Source of the DNA: SZUA-35 sp964351995
Lineage (GTDB): Bacteria > Actinomycetota > Acidimicrobiia > Acidimicrobiales > SZUA-35
DNA: 64,000 nucleotides
Direction of reading: 5' to 3'
Assembly: GCA_964351995.1 (NCBI GenBank)
Contig: CAYGQE010000022.1
Span: 18,091-82,090, forward strand
Shown here: piece by piece, positions 57,751 through 64,000 of the stretch
How positions within the stretch are numbered: the stretch's first letter is position 1
Layout: each line of letters starts with the position of its first letter
Translations under genes and position numbers: made by a program
Notes under the pieces: generated by a model
Told to the model about the DNA's origin: nothing
The model's input: the letters and a program-made list of their open reading frames with translations, nothing else
Database searches by the model: none

Positions 57751-58038
57751 CTACAGAGACTTGGTCCAGCGGGGGTGCTCGCGGGTGGCGGGGTGGGAAT
57801 ATCGGCCCTGCTTGCGAGGTGGGATGTTCGCCAACTTGGCCGCGAGGCCATCGATCAGCTGGTTGCTCTGCTCGAGCAGCGCAGCCGCCCTTTCCCGAAG
57901 TTCATCGGGCACGGGGCCTGCGGGCAGCTCTGCCGGCGGCCAAGGGTTCGGGCCATCGACCACGTCAGCGTCGGCCAGTTGTTGGTGATGGCCGAGACTG
58001 GCCTCGTACACATCGAGGGCGTCGGTCCACTCAGTCAT
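57751..58038 (-). CDS. Small flagellar-operon protein, possibly FliT-like
   Basis: The 95-residue product starts MTEWTDALDVYEASLGHHQQLAD and contains LRERAAALLEQSNQLIDGLAAKL, two helical stretches around a Pro-rich segment, and a basic C-terminus. No family match is certain. It directly follows fliS with an ATGA overlap, the place where fliT (export chaperone of FliD) is often found, and size and helical content agree. A FliT role is inference. Confidence 0.7.
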   Translation of the reverse strand: MTEWTDALDVYEASLGHHQQLADADVVDGPNPWPPAELPAGPVPDELRERAAALLEQSNQLIDGLAAKLANIPPRKQGRYSHPATREHPRWTKSL

Positions 58039-58469
58039 GCGGTGTAAGTCCCGCGAGCACCGCTTGCCGCAGGGGCTTGTGTCGCCACACTGCGTTGGGT
58101 CTGGGTGATGACCAGCGCCTCTTGCCATGCCTCGACCAGCGGAGCTACCACATTGATGCACTCGTTGACGATCTCGACTGACTTCGCCACGTTGGCTTCG
58201 ATCAGCCGCGACGAAAGATGTTCATAGATCGATCGCAATGCTGGGCCGCCATCCCAGGCCTCGACATCGAGGGCCATGTTCAACTCGAAGACAATGTCCT
58301 GTGCGTGAACCAGTTCGGTGTGCGACAGCTCGATCTTGCCTTTGGCGATGGCTTGCTTGCCCTTGTGCAGGTCGAGCAGCAGTCGTTCGTACAACTTCAC
58401 GACCAACTGAGGACCTGGCGTCACGGACATTCCGTCCTGGTGGTAACGCTGTGCAAGGCGTGCGTTCAT
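58035..58469 (-). CDS. fliS: Flagellin export chaperone FliS
   Basis: FliS binds the C-terminus of flagellin and keeps it unfolded before export. The 144-residue product has the family start (ARLAQRYHQDGMSVTPGPQLVVKLYERLLLDLHKGKQAI), then ELVHAQDIVFELNMALD and LSSRLIEANVAKSVEIVNECINVVAPLVEAW. ATG 58469 (MNARLAQRY) is chosen; 13 more codons upstream overlap fliD. It lies 10 bases after the fliD stop. Confidence 0.94.
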   Translation of the reverse strand: MNARLAQRYHQDGMSVTPGPQLVVKLYERLLLDLHKGKQAIAKGKIELSHTELVHAQDIVFELNMALDVEAWDGGPALRSIYEHLSSRLIEANVAKSVEIVNECINVVAPLVEAWQEALVITQTQRSVATQAPAASGARGTYTA

Positions 58470-58479
58470 CAAGTGATCC

Positions 58480-59766
58480 CTATGCGAGCGAGTTGAGTTG
58501 GCCGGCAAGCCAGTTCGATTGGTTGTTCAGGCCGCCGATGGCGACCTCCAGATCTGAGTAGAGCTTCCGCAGCGAGATCTCCTTACGTTCGAAACGTGCT
58601 TCGAACGCATCGATCTGGTCATTGAACGACTCGATCCGAGCCTTCTCTGACTCTTCCGCTGACGAGAGCAGGCCGGTGCCGAAACCAGCAGCAACATCAG
58701 CGGCATCGATCATCCGGTCGAGGATGCCGGCCTCGGCGCCGTCCTCGAAGCCCGAGGTGAACATGCGGGTGACCTGCTCGATGTCTGTCGTCATCGCGTC
58801 GAGGAATTTGTCTCGATCAAAGGTGACCGAACCGTCTCGCTGGATCTCGATACCCACCAGGCTCGGGGCGCTGAACGAGCTGGCGTCGACGGGGTCGACC
58901 AGCGCTCTGGTCAGGCCCGTTTCCGAGCGACGAACGTTCGTGTTGAACGCAAGTGGCACCTGTTCTGCAAGGTCTGGGTTGACCTTCGTGGCGGCCGTCA
59001 TCGAGCTCTTGACGGCGTTGAACTGCTCGATCAGCGCACTGACAGAGTCGGCGATCTGCTCGAAGTCGTGCTCGACCGCAATCGTGACCGGCTCGGTCGA
59101 CGGTTGGGAGATCGTGATGTTGACGCCGGGCATGATGTCAGCGAACGAATTATCTGACGAGGTGATGGAATACGGGGTGATGCCGTCGAACGTGATCTGG
59201 GCATCAGCGCCCTCGGTCAGCGTGTTGAAGCCGCCGGCATCGAGGGCGAGGCCAGGGTCCAGTGCGATGGCGGCGTCGGCACCGCTTTCATCTGACTGGA
59301 GCTGGAGGCGGTACCCGTTGCCGGTGTTGATCGCCACCGCTGAGTAGTTCAGCTCTGGGTCGCTGTTGATGCTCTCGATGACGCTGGAAAGTGATCCGCG
59401 CAGACCCACGTTGGACTCGAGAGTTTCGAACTCAGCGTTGGAGTAGACGACGTTGCGGCTGGCAACGGAATCGACGTTGAAGGTGATGGAACCGGTGAAA
59501 TCGCCGGTGCTTGCTTCGACCGATACTGCTTCGCTCGACGAAGTGGCGGCGAGCTGTTTCCAACCAGAACCGAGGCGGAGATCGGCCGCAGTCGTGCGAA
59601 GGGCGGTGACGCTGGTCTTCAAGGAGTTGAGCTCGCTGGAAGCGGCCTGACTCTTGGCCCGCCGTGCTTCGAGGCGTTGCTGCGGCAGACGTTCAACCGC
59701 AAGCAAGGAATCGATGATGGCTGTGGTGTCCAGCCCTGTGGAGAGACCGTCGATAGATGTCGACAT
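58480..59766 (-). CDS. fliD: Flagellar filament capping protein FliD
   Basis: FliD caps the filament tip and aids flagellin folding. The 428-residue protein begins STSIDGLSTGLDTTAIIDSLLAVERLPQQRLEARRAKSQAASSELNSLKTSVTALR, the conserved D0 coiled-coil, and ends with the paired C-terminal coil (INDQIDAFEARFERKEISLRKLYSDLEVAIGGLNNQSNWLAGQLNSL-like). ATG 59766 has an AGGAAA site. It opens the fliD-fliS-fliT-like unit; a 12-base direct repeat lies upstream. Confidence 0.95.
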   Translation of the reverse strand: MSTSIDGLSTGLDTTAIIDSLLAVERLPQQRLEARRAKSQAASSELNSLKTSVTALRTTAADLRLGSGWKQLAATSSSEAVSVEASTGDFTGSITFNVDSVASRNVVYSNAEFETLESNVGLRGSLSSVIESINSDPELNYSAVAINTGNGYRLQLQSDESGADAAIALDPGLALDAGGFNTLTEGADAQITFDGITPYSITSSDNSFADIMPGVNITISQPSTEPVTIAVEHDFEQIADSVSALIEQFNAVKSSMTAATKVNPDLAEQVPLAFNTNVRRSETGLTRALVDPVDASSFSAPSLVGIEIQRDGSVTFDRDKFLDAMTTDIEQVTRMFTSGFEDGAEAGILDRMIDAADVAAGFGTGLLSSAEESEKARIESFNDQIDAFEARFERKEISLRKLYSDLEVAIGGLNNQSNWLAGQLNSLA

Positions 59767-59852
59767 GAGGTGTTTCCTATTCCGCTCGTACTGAAGGAGC
59801 TTCGGTGATCAACCGTCATTCAGTAGCGATGTGCCCGAGTGAGGTGATCTTT

Positions 59853-59877
59853 GGGTGTGATGTGTGGGTGTGATGTG
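59853..59877. repeat. Twelve-base direct repeat upstream of fliD
   Basis: GGGTGTGATGTG occurs twice (59853-59864 and 59866-59877) with one base between, in the 134-base region between the fliD start and the terminator of the first flagellin gene. It lies about 87-111 bases before the fliD ATG, a place where an activator could bind. Confidence 0.6.
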
Positions 59878-59899
59878 CTTTCTTCATGAGACCCGGAGA

Positions 59900-59924
59900 C
59901 CCGGGGTGGCGAGGCCACCCCGGG
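59900..59924 (-). terminator. Hairpin terminator after the first flagellin gene
   Basis: CCCGGGGTGGC (59900-59910) and its perfect complement (59914-59924) enclose a 3-base loop, 16 bases after the stop of the flagellin at 59941-60801. No long T-tract follows on the minus strand. Confidence 0.65.
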
Positions 59925-59940
59925 CCGCTGGGGAACCCCT

Positions 59941-60801
59941 CTACCTGAGGAGACTGAGGACCGACTGAGGGACAGCGTTCGCCTGTCCCAACATCGCCGT
60001 ACCGGCCTGCTGCAGAATCTGGTTCTTGGTGAAATTCACCATCTCCGACGCCATGTCGGTGTCACGAATACGTGACTCCGACGCCGCCAAGTTCTCCGTC
60101 GTCACCGACAAGTTGTTGATCGTCGACTCGAGACGGTTCTGGGTGGCACCCAAGGTGCCTCGCCGGCTCGAGATGTCGGCGATCGCCAAGTCGAGTTGCT
60201 CGATGGCAGCTCGAGAGTCAGTCGCAGCATCGGCAGGTGTGGTCGTGAAGTCGAACGAGTTGAGATCGATCGTGTTCGACGCACCGTCGGTCAAGACCCC
60301 AGCGGCGGTCGTGAGTACTGATGACGTGACGGCGATCTGTCCCGTTGTGCCCGTTCCTTCCGAGCCGACCTGAAGATTGATCGTTCCGGCAGCGAAAATG
60401 GTGGCTCCCGCAAAGGTCGAGTCCGCACCGATACGAACGATTTCGTCGCCAAGAGCATTCATCTCGTTCTGGATAGCGGTTCGGGCGGATGTGTCGTTGG
60501 TGTCGTTGGCTGCTTGCACCGCCAGGTCGCGCATACGACCCAACATGTTGTGCACCTCACCAAGTGCGCCTTCAGCGGTCTGCACGAACGAAATACCGTC
60601 CTGTGCATTCCGCTGCGCCTGCTTGAGACCACCGATCTCGGCCCGCAGTTTCTGCGAGATGACAAGACCGGCAGCGTCGTCGCCTGCACGGTTGATCCGA
60701 TAACCAGACGAGAGCTTTTCCAAGCTCTTGCCCAGCATGTTGTTGCTGGAACCGAGGTTCCGGTTGGCGTTGAACGCCATGATGTTGTTGTTGATACGCA
60801 T
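59941..60801 (-). CDS. fliC: Flagellin
   Basis: The 286-residue flagellin has the D0/D1 N-terminus (MRINNNIMAFNANRNLGSSNNML, then LEKLSSGYRINRAGDDAAGL and GEVHNMLGRMRDLAVQAAND) and the C-terminal D1/D0 (LGATQNRLESTINNLSVTTENL, SRIRDTDMASEMVNFTKNQIL, SVLSLLR). Only a short central domain (about 130-200) remains, so D2/D3 are absent. Its first 100 codons are identical at DNA level to the flagellins at 60948 and 62313. The leader has GGAAGGAAAAC before ATG 60801 and is shared with the flagellin at 60948. Confidence 0.96.
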   Translation of the reverse strand: MRINNNIMAFNANRNLGSSNNMLGKSLEKLSSGYRINRAGDDAAGLVISQKLRAEIGGLKQAQRNAQDGISFVQTAEGALGEVHNMLGRMRDLAVQAANDTNDTSARTAIQNEMNALGDEIVRIGADSTFAGATIFAAGTINLQVGSEGTGTTGQIAVTSSVLTTAAGVLTDGASNTIDLNSFDFTTTPADAATDSRAAIEQLDLAIADISSRRGTLGATQNRLESTINNLSVTTENLAASESRIRDTDMASEMVNFTKNQILQQAGTAMLGQANAVPQSVLSLLR

Positions 60802-60840
60802 GATCTCTGTTTTCCTTCCGTGGAAACGAGTCGTTGTTTT
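60802..60840 (-). promoter_or_regulatory. Conserved flagellin 5' leader, copy 1
   Basis: The 39 bases before ATG 60801 (with the GGAAGGAAAA ribosome-binding region and an AACAACGACTCG block) are the same as the bases before ATG 61754. Duplication thus included the untranslated leader. No promoter boxes are evident within it. Confidence 0.7.
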
Positions 60841-60854
60841 TGGCTACTTGTTTG

Positions 60855-60896
60855 CCGTGGGGGGTCGGCCCCATCCTTGGGGCCGACCCATCACGG
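60855..60896 (-). terminator. Long hairpin after the second flagellin gene
   Basis: GGGTCGGCCCCA (60862-60873) and its perfect complement (60878-60889) enclose TCCT. Beyond a 2x2 internal loop, CCGTG and CACGG extend the stem by 5 bp (60855-60859 and 60892-60896). An identical structure lies at 62255-62296 after the third flagellin gene. Confidence 0.7.
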
Positions 60897-60947
60897 GGTG
60901 GGATGTTTGGCGAAGCCAAACTCCGGTTTCGACGTAGTCGAATACGA

Positions 60948-61754
60948 CTACCGCAGGAGACTGAGGACCGACTGAGGGACAGAATTCGCCTGTCCCAACA
61001 TCGCCGTACCGGCCTGCTGCAGAATCTGGTTCTTGGTGAAATTCACCATCTCCGACGCCATGTCGGTGTCACGAATACGTGACTCCGACGCCGACAAGTT
61101 CTCGGTGGTCACCGAGAGATTGTTGATCGTCGACTCGAGACGGTTCTGGGTGGCACCCAGAGTTCCTCGAGCCGTCGAAATCGCGGCAATCGACACGTCG
61201 ACCGCTTCGATGGTTGCCCGAGCTTCGGCAGCTGTACTGACCAACGAGGTGGTCGGCGCCGTGGGTGCAGCGGTAGCTGCGACGCTGATCTGCCCCGTTG
61301 TTCCTGTGCCTTCGGACCCAACCTGAAGAGCCAGAGGGGTCACACCGAAGACGGCAGCACCGGCGAACGTGGTATCGGCACCGATGCGCACGATTTCGGC
61401 ATTCAGCGCCGTGATTTCAGCGCCGATCGCCGTTCGAGCAGATGCATCGTTGGTGTCGTTGGCTGCTTGCACCGCCAGGTCGCGCATACGACCCAACATG
61501 TTGTGCACCTCACCAAGTGCGCCTTCAGCGGTCTGCACGAACGAAATACCGTCCTGTGCATTCCGCTGCGCCTGCTTGAGACCACCGATCTCGGCCCGCA
61601 GTTTCTGCGAGATGACAAGACCGGCAGCGTCGTCGCCTGCACGGTTGATCCGATAACCAGACGAGAGCTTTTCCAAGCTCTTGCCCAGCATGTTGTTGCT
61701 GGAACCGAGGTTCCGGTTGGCGTTGAACGCCATGATGTTGTTGTTGATACGCAT
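60948..61754 (-). CDS. fliC: Flagellin
   Basis: A 268-residue flagellin with the same D0/D1 ends as its neighbours and a still shorter centre (about 125-180: FAGAAVFGVTPLALQVGSEGTG, then Ala/Thr-rich). It contains DASARTAIGAEITALNAEIVRIGADTT, the same variant as the flagellin at 62313 and unlike that at 59941. The leader before ATG 61754 equals that of the neighbour at 60801. A long hairpin follows. Confidence 0.96.
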   Translation of the reverse strand: MRINNNIMAFNANRNLGSSNNMLGKSLEKLSSGYRINRAGDDAAGLVISQKLRAEIGGLKQAQRNAQDGISFVQTAEGALGEVHNMLGRMRDLAVQAANDTNDASARTAIGAEITALNAEIVRIGADTTFAGAAVFGVTPLALQVGSEGTGTTGQISVAATAAPTAPTTSLVSTAAEARATIEAVDVSIAAISTARGTLGATQNRLESTINNLSVTTENLSASESRIRDTDMASEMVNFTKNQILQQAGTAMLGQANSVPQSVLSLLR

Positions 61755-61793
61755 GATCTCTGTTTTCCTTCCGTGGAAACGAGTCGTTGTTTT
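61755..61793 (-). promoter_or_regulatory. Conserved flagellin 5' leader, copy 2
   Basis: Matches the leader at 60802-60840 base for base, then diverges. It holds the GGAAGGAAAA ribosome-binding region. Confidence 0.7.
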
Positions 61794-61810
61794 TGATTTG
61801 TTGTTGCACG

Positions 61811-61832
61811 CCGTCCCCTTCCTTGGGGGCGG
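61811..61832 (-). terminator. Hairpin after the 41-codon ORF and broken flagellin
   Basis: CCGTCCCC (61811-61818) pairs with GGGGGCGG (61825-61832) through seven Watson-Crick pairs and one G-T pair, loop TTCCTT. It ends 4 bases beyond the stop of the 41-codon ORF at 61836, so this broken unit also has a gene-plus-hairpin layout. Confidence 0.5.
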
Positions 61833-61835
61833 TGG

Positions 61836-61961
61836 TCACCGTGAGGCGACGGAGCTAGGGGTGTTAACGGTGCAGATCGCGCACGAGTTGAGGAAGATCT
61901 CCTCGTTCGCCGTCGCCACGCGGATCCACTCCGGCATCTGGCAGTGGGCACCGCGATTCAT
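61836..61961 (-). CDS. 41-codon ORF with CxxC motif after the broken flagellin
   Basis: A 41-residue frame begins at ATG 61961, overlapping the stop of the flagellin fragment (ATGA), and ends at 61836 just before a hairpin. The product (MNRGAHCQMPEWIRVATANE, then EIFLNSCAICTVNTP and a short end) has a plausible helix/strand pattern and a CAIC motif. It has no similarity to flagellin and I do not recognise it. It may be a genuine small protein, the tail of an inserted gene, or chance. Confidence 0.3.
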   Translation of the reverse strand: MNRGAHCQMPEWIRVATANEEIFLNSCAICTVNTPSSVASR

Positions 61962-62179
61962 CCCGCTCGCACCACGGGCCGTGCGCCCGAACTACGTATG
62001 AGCTGCGGGAGACCACCGCTTTCTGCCCGCAGAATCTGCGAGACGAGAACGGCGGCGCCGTCGCCACCACGATTGATGCGATAGCCAGACGAGAGCTTGT
62101 GTAAGCCCCTGTCCGGCGGTCGAGATAAACGGCTCTGTTTGACGCCGAGCCTCGCGGTGCTTCTGCTGTTGATGCGCAT
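61958..62179 (-). pseudogene. Broken flagellin gene, N-terminal remnant
   Basis: A 73-codon frame begins MRINSRSTARLG and contains HKLSSGYRINRGGDGAAVLVSQILRAESGGL, clearly the flagellin D0/D1 N-terminus (compare EKLSSGYRINRAGDDAAGLVISQKLRAEIGGL in the intact copies). The first 28 codons are scrambled and the frame ends 20 codons after the conserved block, so about 200 residues including the C-terminus are missing. It lies between two intact flagellins. It could be a decayed copy or an abbreviated product that is still expressed; the former is likelier. Confidence 0.75.
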
Positions 62180-62254
62180 GACGTTCCTTGATCCCCTCGC
62201 TGAGGGGTGGTGAGCGGCACCGACAACGGTTGTTGTCAGCGGTACTACTTGGTG

Positions 62255-62296
62255 CCGTGGGGGGTCGGCCCCATCCTTGGGGCCGACCCATCACGG
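62255..62296 (-). terminator. Long hairpin after the third flagellin gene
   Basis: Identical in arms, loop and internal loop to the hairpin at 60855-60896: 12-bp stem 62262-62273/62278-62289, plus 5 bp from CCGTG and CACGG. It is flanked by near-identical GTACTACTTGGTG (62242-62254) and GTACTACGTGGTG (from 62299). A smaller stem GACAAC-GGTT-GTTGTC lies at 62222-62237. Confidence 0.7.
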
Positions 62297-62312
62297 GGGT
62301 ACTACGTGGTGA

Positions 62313-63110
62313 TTAACGCAGGAGACTGAGCACCGACTGAGGGACAGAGTTCGCCTGTCCCAACATCGCCGTACCGGCCTGCTGCAGAATCTGGTTCTTG
62401 GTGAAATTCACCATCTCCGACGCCATGTCGGTGTCACGAATACGTGACTCCGACGCCGACAAGTTCTCCGTCGTCACCGACAGATTGTTGATCGTCGACT
62501 CGAGACGATTCTGAGTGGCACCCAGAGTTCCTCGAGCCGTCGACGTCAAGGCAATGGCAGCATCGATGGCTTCGATGGCCGCTCTCGACGTTGTTGCATC
62601 CGTCACCACCGCAGTCACCGCAGCCGGAGCTGTGGTTGCTGCGACGGTGATCTGACCGCCGGCCGACCCTTCCGAGCCGACCTGGAGGTTGACTGCGGTA
62701 CCGAAGACGGCAGCACCGGCAAAGGTGGTGTCGGTTCCAATACGAACGATTTCCGCATTCAGCGCCGTGATTTCAGCGCCGATCGCCGTTCGAGCAGATG
62801 CATCGTTGGTGTCGTTGGCTGCTTGCACCGCCAGGTCGCGCATACGACCCAACATGTTGTGCACCTCACCAAGTGCGCCTTCAGCGGTCTGCACGAACGA
62901 AATACCGTCCTGTGCATTCCGCTGCGCCTGCTTGAGACCACCGATCTCGGCCCGCAGTTTCTGCGAGATGACAAGACCGGCAGCGTCGTCGCCTGCACGG
63001 TTGATCCGATAACCAGACGAGAGCTTTTCCAAGCTCTTGCCCAGCATGTTGTTGCTGGAACCGAGGTTCCGGTTGGCGTTGAACGCCATGATGTTGTTGT
63101 TGATACGCAT
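62313..63110 (-). CDS. fliC: Flagellin
   Basis: A 265-residue flagellin with intact D0/D1 ends (MRINNNIMAFNANRNLG, SGYRINRAGDDAAGL; C-terminal SRIRDTDMASEMVNFTKNQIL and SVLSLLR) and a minimal Ala/Thr/Val-rich centre (FGTAVNLQVGSEGSAGGQITVAATTAPAAV region). Codons 1-115 match those of the flagellin at 60948 almost base for base. Its leader differs (GGAAGGAACCCC before the ATG), so the copies are not simply exact tandem duplicates. Confidence 0.96.
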   Translation of the reverse strand: MRINNNIMAFNANRNLGSSNNMLGKSLEKLSSGYRINRAGDDAAGLVISQKLRAEIGGLKQAQRNAQDGISFVQTAEGALGEVHNMLGRMRDLAVQAANDTNDASARTAIGAEITALNAEIVRIGTDTTFAGAAVFGTAVNLQVGSEGSAGGQITVAATTAPAAVTAVVTDATTSRAAIEAIDAAIALTSTARGTLGATQNRLESTINNLSVTTENLSASESRIRDTDMASEMVNFTKNQILQQAGTAMLGQANSVPQSVLSLLR

Positions 63111-63162
63111 GATCTCTCGGGGTTCCTTCCACTTGAGAGTTCGGGTGGATGTTGCATGAGGT

Positions 63163-63187
63163 GCAGTGCCAGCAGAGCCAGCACTGC
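63163..63187. terminator. Inverted repeat between the third and fourth flagellin genes
   Basis: GCAGTGC (63163-63169) and GCACTGC (63181-63187) pair perfectly around an 11-base loop in the 180-base gap 63111-63290. It may end the transcript of the flagellin at 63291-64000. Nothing else notable was seen in the gap. Confidence 0.4.
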
Positions 63188-63290
63188 GGGTGTTGCTTTC
63201 GGACCTGCTCGCTCATCCCTTCCGTGGGATTCACCAACAGGCCAGATCTTTCGACAGGGCGTGAAGGACGGGCCGCTTGCCGGAGAGCTG

Positions 63291-64000
63291 TTATGAGAGA
63301 AGGCTGAGGACCGACTGAGGGACAGAATTCGCCTGTCCCAACATCGCCGTACCGGCCTGCTGCAAAATCTGACTCTTGGTGAACTGCACCATTTCCGAGG
63401 CCATGTCAGTGTCACGAATACGTGACTCCGACGCCGCCAAGTTCTCCGTCGTCACCGACAGATTGTTGATCGTCGACTCGAGACGATTCTGGGTGGCACC
63501 CAGCGTTCCTCGAGACGCAGAAACTGCTGCAATGGCGGCGTCGATGTTCTCGATTGAGGTTCGGGCTGTTGCGGCATCGACGACGGATGCCACGGCACCT
63601 GTGGGCGCTGCCGTAGCCGTGATCGTGATCTGTCCTGTCGTGCCCGTACCTTCCGAACCGACTTGAAGATTCAAGTCGTCCGCTGGCGTGGTGCCAAAGA
63701 CGGCGGCACCAGCAAATGTGGTGTCGACGCCGATGCGGGTGATCTCGGCATTCAGCGCCGTGAGCTCGGCGTCGATCGCAGTGCGGGCTGCCGCGTCATT
63801 GGTGTCGTTGGCGCCCTGCACCGCCAGGTCACGCATGCGGCCCAACATGTTGTGGACCTCGGCGAGTGCGCCTTCAGTTGTTTGGACGAAGGAAATACCG
63901 TCCTGCGCATTCCGCGATGCCTGCTTCAGGCCACCGATCTCGGCTCGGAGCTTCTGGCTGATGACCAAGCCGGCGGCATCGTCGCCTGCACGGTTGATCC
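63291..64000 (-). CDS. fliC: Flagellin, 5' end beyond the right edge
   Basis: The readable part (about 236 codons) starts within INRAGDDAAGLVISQKLRAEIGGL and runs to the C-terminus SRIRDTDMASEMVQFTKSQIL, SVLSLLS. It lacks about the first 45 residues, which lie outside. It differs from the other three at many synonymous and some coding positions (LKQASRNAQ, TTEGALAEV, DLAVQGAND, MVQFTKSQ), so it has escaped the homogenisation seen among them. Central domain short. Confidence 0.94.
   Translation of the reverse strand, partial: INRAGDDAAGLVISQKLRAEIGGLKQASRNAQDGISFVQTTEGALAEVHNMLGRMRDLAVQGANDTNDAAARTAIDAELTALNAEITRIGVDTTFAGAAVFGTTPADDLNLQVGSEGTGTTGQITITATAAPTGAVASVVDAATARTSIENIDAAIAAVSASRGTLGATQNRLESTINNLSVTTENLAASESRIRDTDMASEMVQFTKSQILQQAGTAMLGQANSVPQSVLSLLS

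Overview
The window is a stretch of GC-rich actinobacterial chromosome. It contains a 100-base run of N (26576-26675), so it comes from a draft scaffold. The gene content points to a flagellated, marine/freshwater-type member of the Acidimicrobiia (Ilumatobacter-like): a MeaA/ethylmalonyl-CoA mutase, an acyl-CoA carboxylase beta subunit coupled to an epsilon-like subunit, an F420-type PPOX protein, DUF2510, an OmpA protein of the ArfA style, split LigC/LigD-polymerase genes, and a full flagellar and chemotaxis set. The taxonomic call is inference from gene content only.

Positions 1-26 kb are a mosaic of short housekeeping and metabolic units on both strands. They include aspartate kinase (cut by the left edge), a membrane-anchored cyclophilin, Aat, and MeaA. 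A four-gene minus-strand run follows (azoreductase, HxlR regulator, DUF1697, CaiB-type CoA transferase), then the carboxylase pair, a LOG protein, a DUF2510-scramblase protein, a PPOX protein and an acyl-CoA synthetase. Next come a ligase (LigC) and a stand-alone LigD polymerase around EngB and an HD protein, a GGDEF protein, a YibE/F permease, a 5'-3' exonuclease, YaaA and an OmpA/BON-like protein. The assembly gap at 26.6 kb sits at the end of an F420-type PPOX gene, inside a 21-bp tandem repeat. Positions 26.7-32.6 kb hold an amidase, cytochrome bd oxidase (cydAB) and an ABC exporter, all on the minus strand.

Positions 32.8-40.7 kb are one plus-strand chemotaxis operon: cheA (with an inserted MshEN-like domain and two CheW domains), one MCP, cheW, cheB with a degenerate receiver, cheR, cheY, and a small protein that may be a CheX/CheC-like phosphatase. 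An asparaginase follows after several hairpins.

From 41.9 kb to the right edge everything is on the minus strand and is read from right to left. Four complete or partial flagellin genes and a broken flagellin, each followed by a hairpin, come first. Then come fliD-fliS-fliT-like and flgB-flgC-fliE-fliF-fliG-fliH-fliI-fliJ-transglycosylase-fliK-flgD-(small ORF)-flgE. The unit ends in a second-messenger module: HDOD-GGDEF, REC-EAL and a sensor kinase with receiver. Most junctions are ATGA/GTGA or TGATG overlaps, so the unit appears translationally coupled. The genes could build the basal body, hook and filament (flagellin, rod, hook, C-ring FliG, export ATPase) and set its behaviour through chemotaxis and c-di-GMP. 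The export gate (flhA/B, fliP/Q/R), fliM/N, motA/B, hook-junction proteins and Ku are not in the window.

No tRNA, rRNA, CRISPR array, prophage or insertion sequence was recognised. The least ordinary parts are the flagellin array with DNA-level identity in the 5' halves, the broken flagellin coupled to a 41-codon CxxC ORF, the CheA architecture, the c-di-GMP module at the end of the flagellar operon, and two families of dispersed intergenic repeats.
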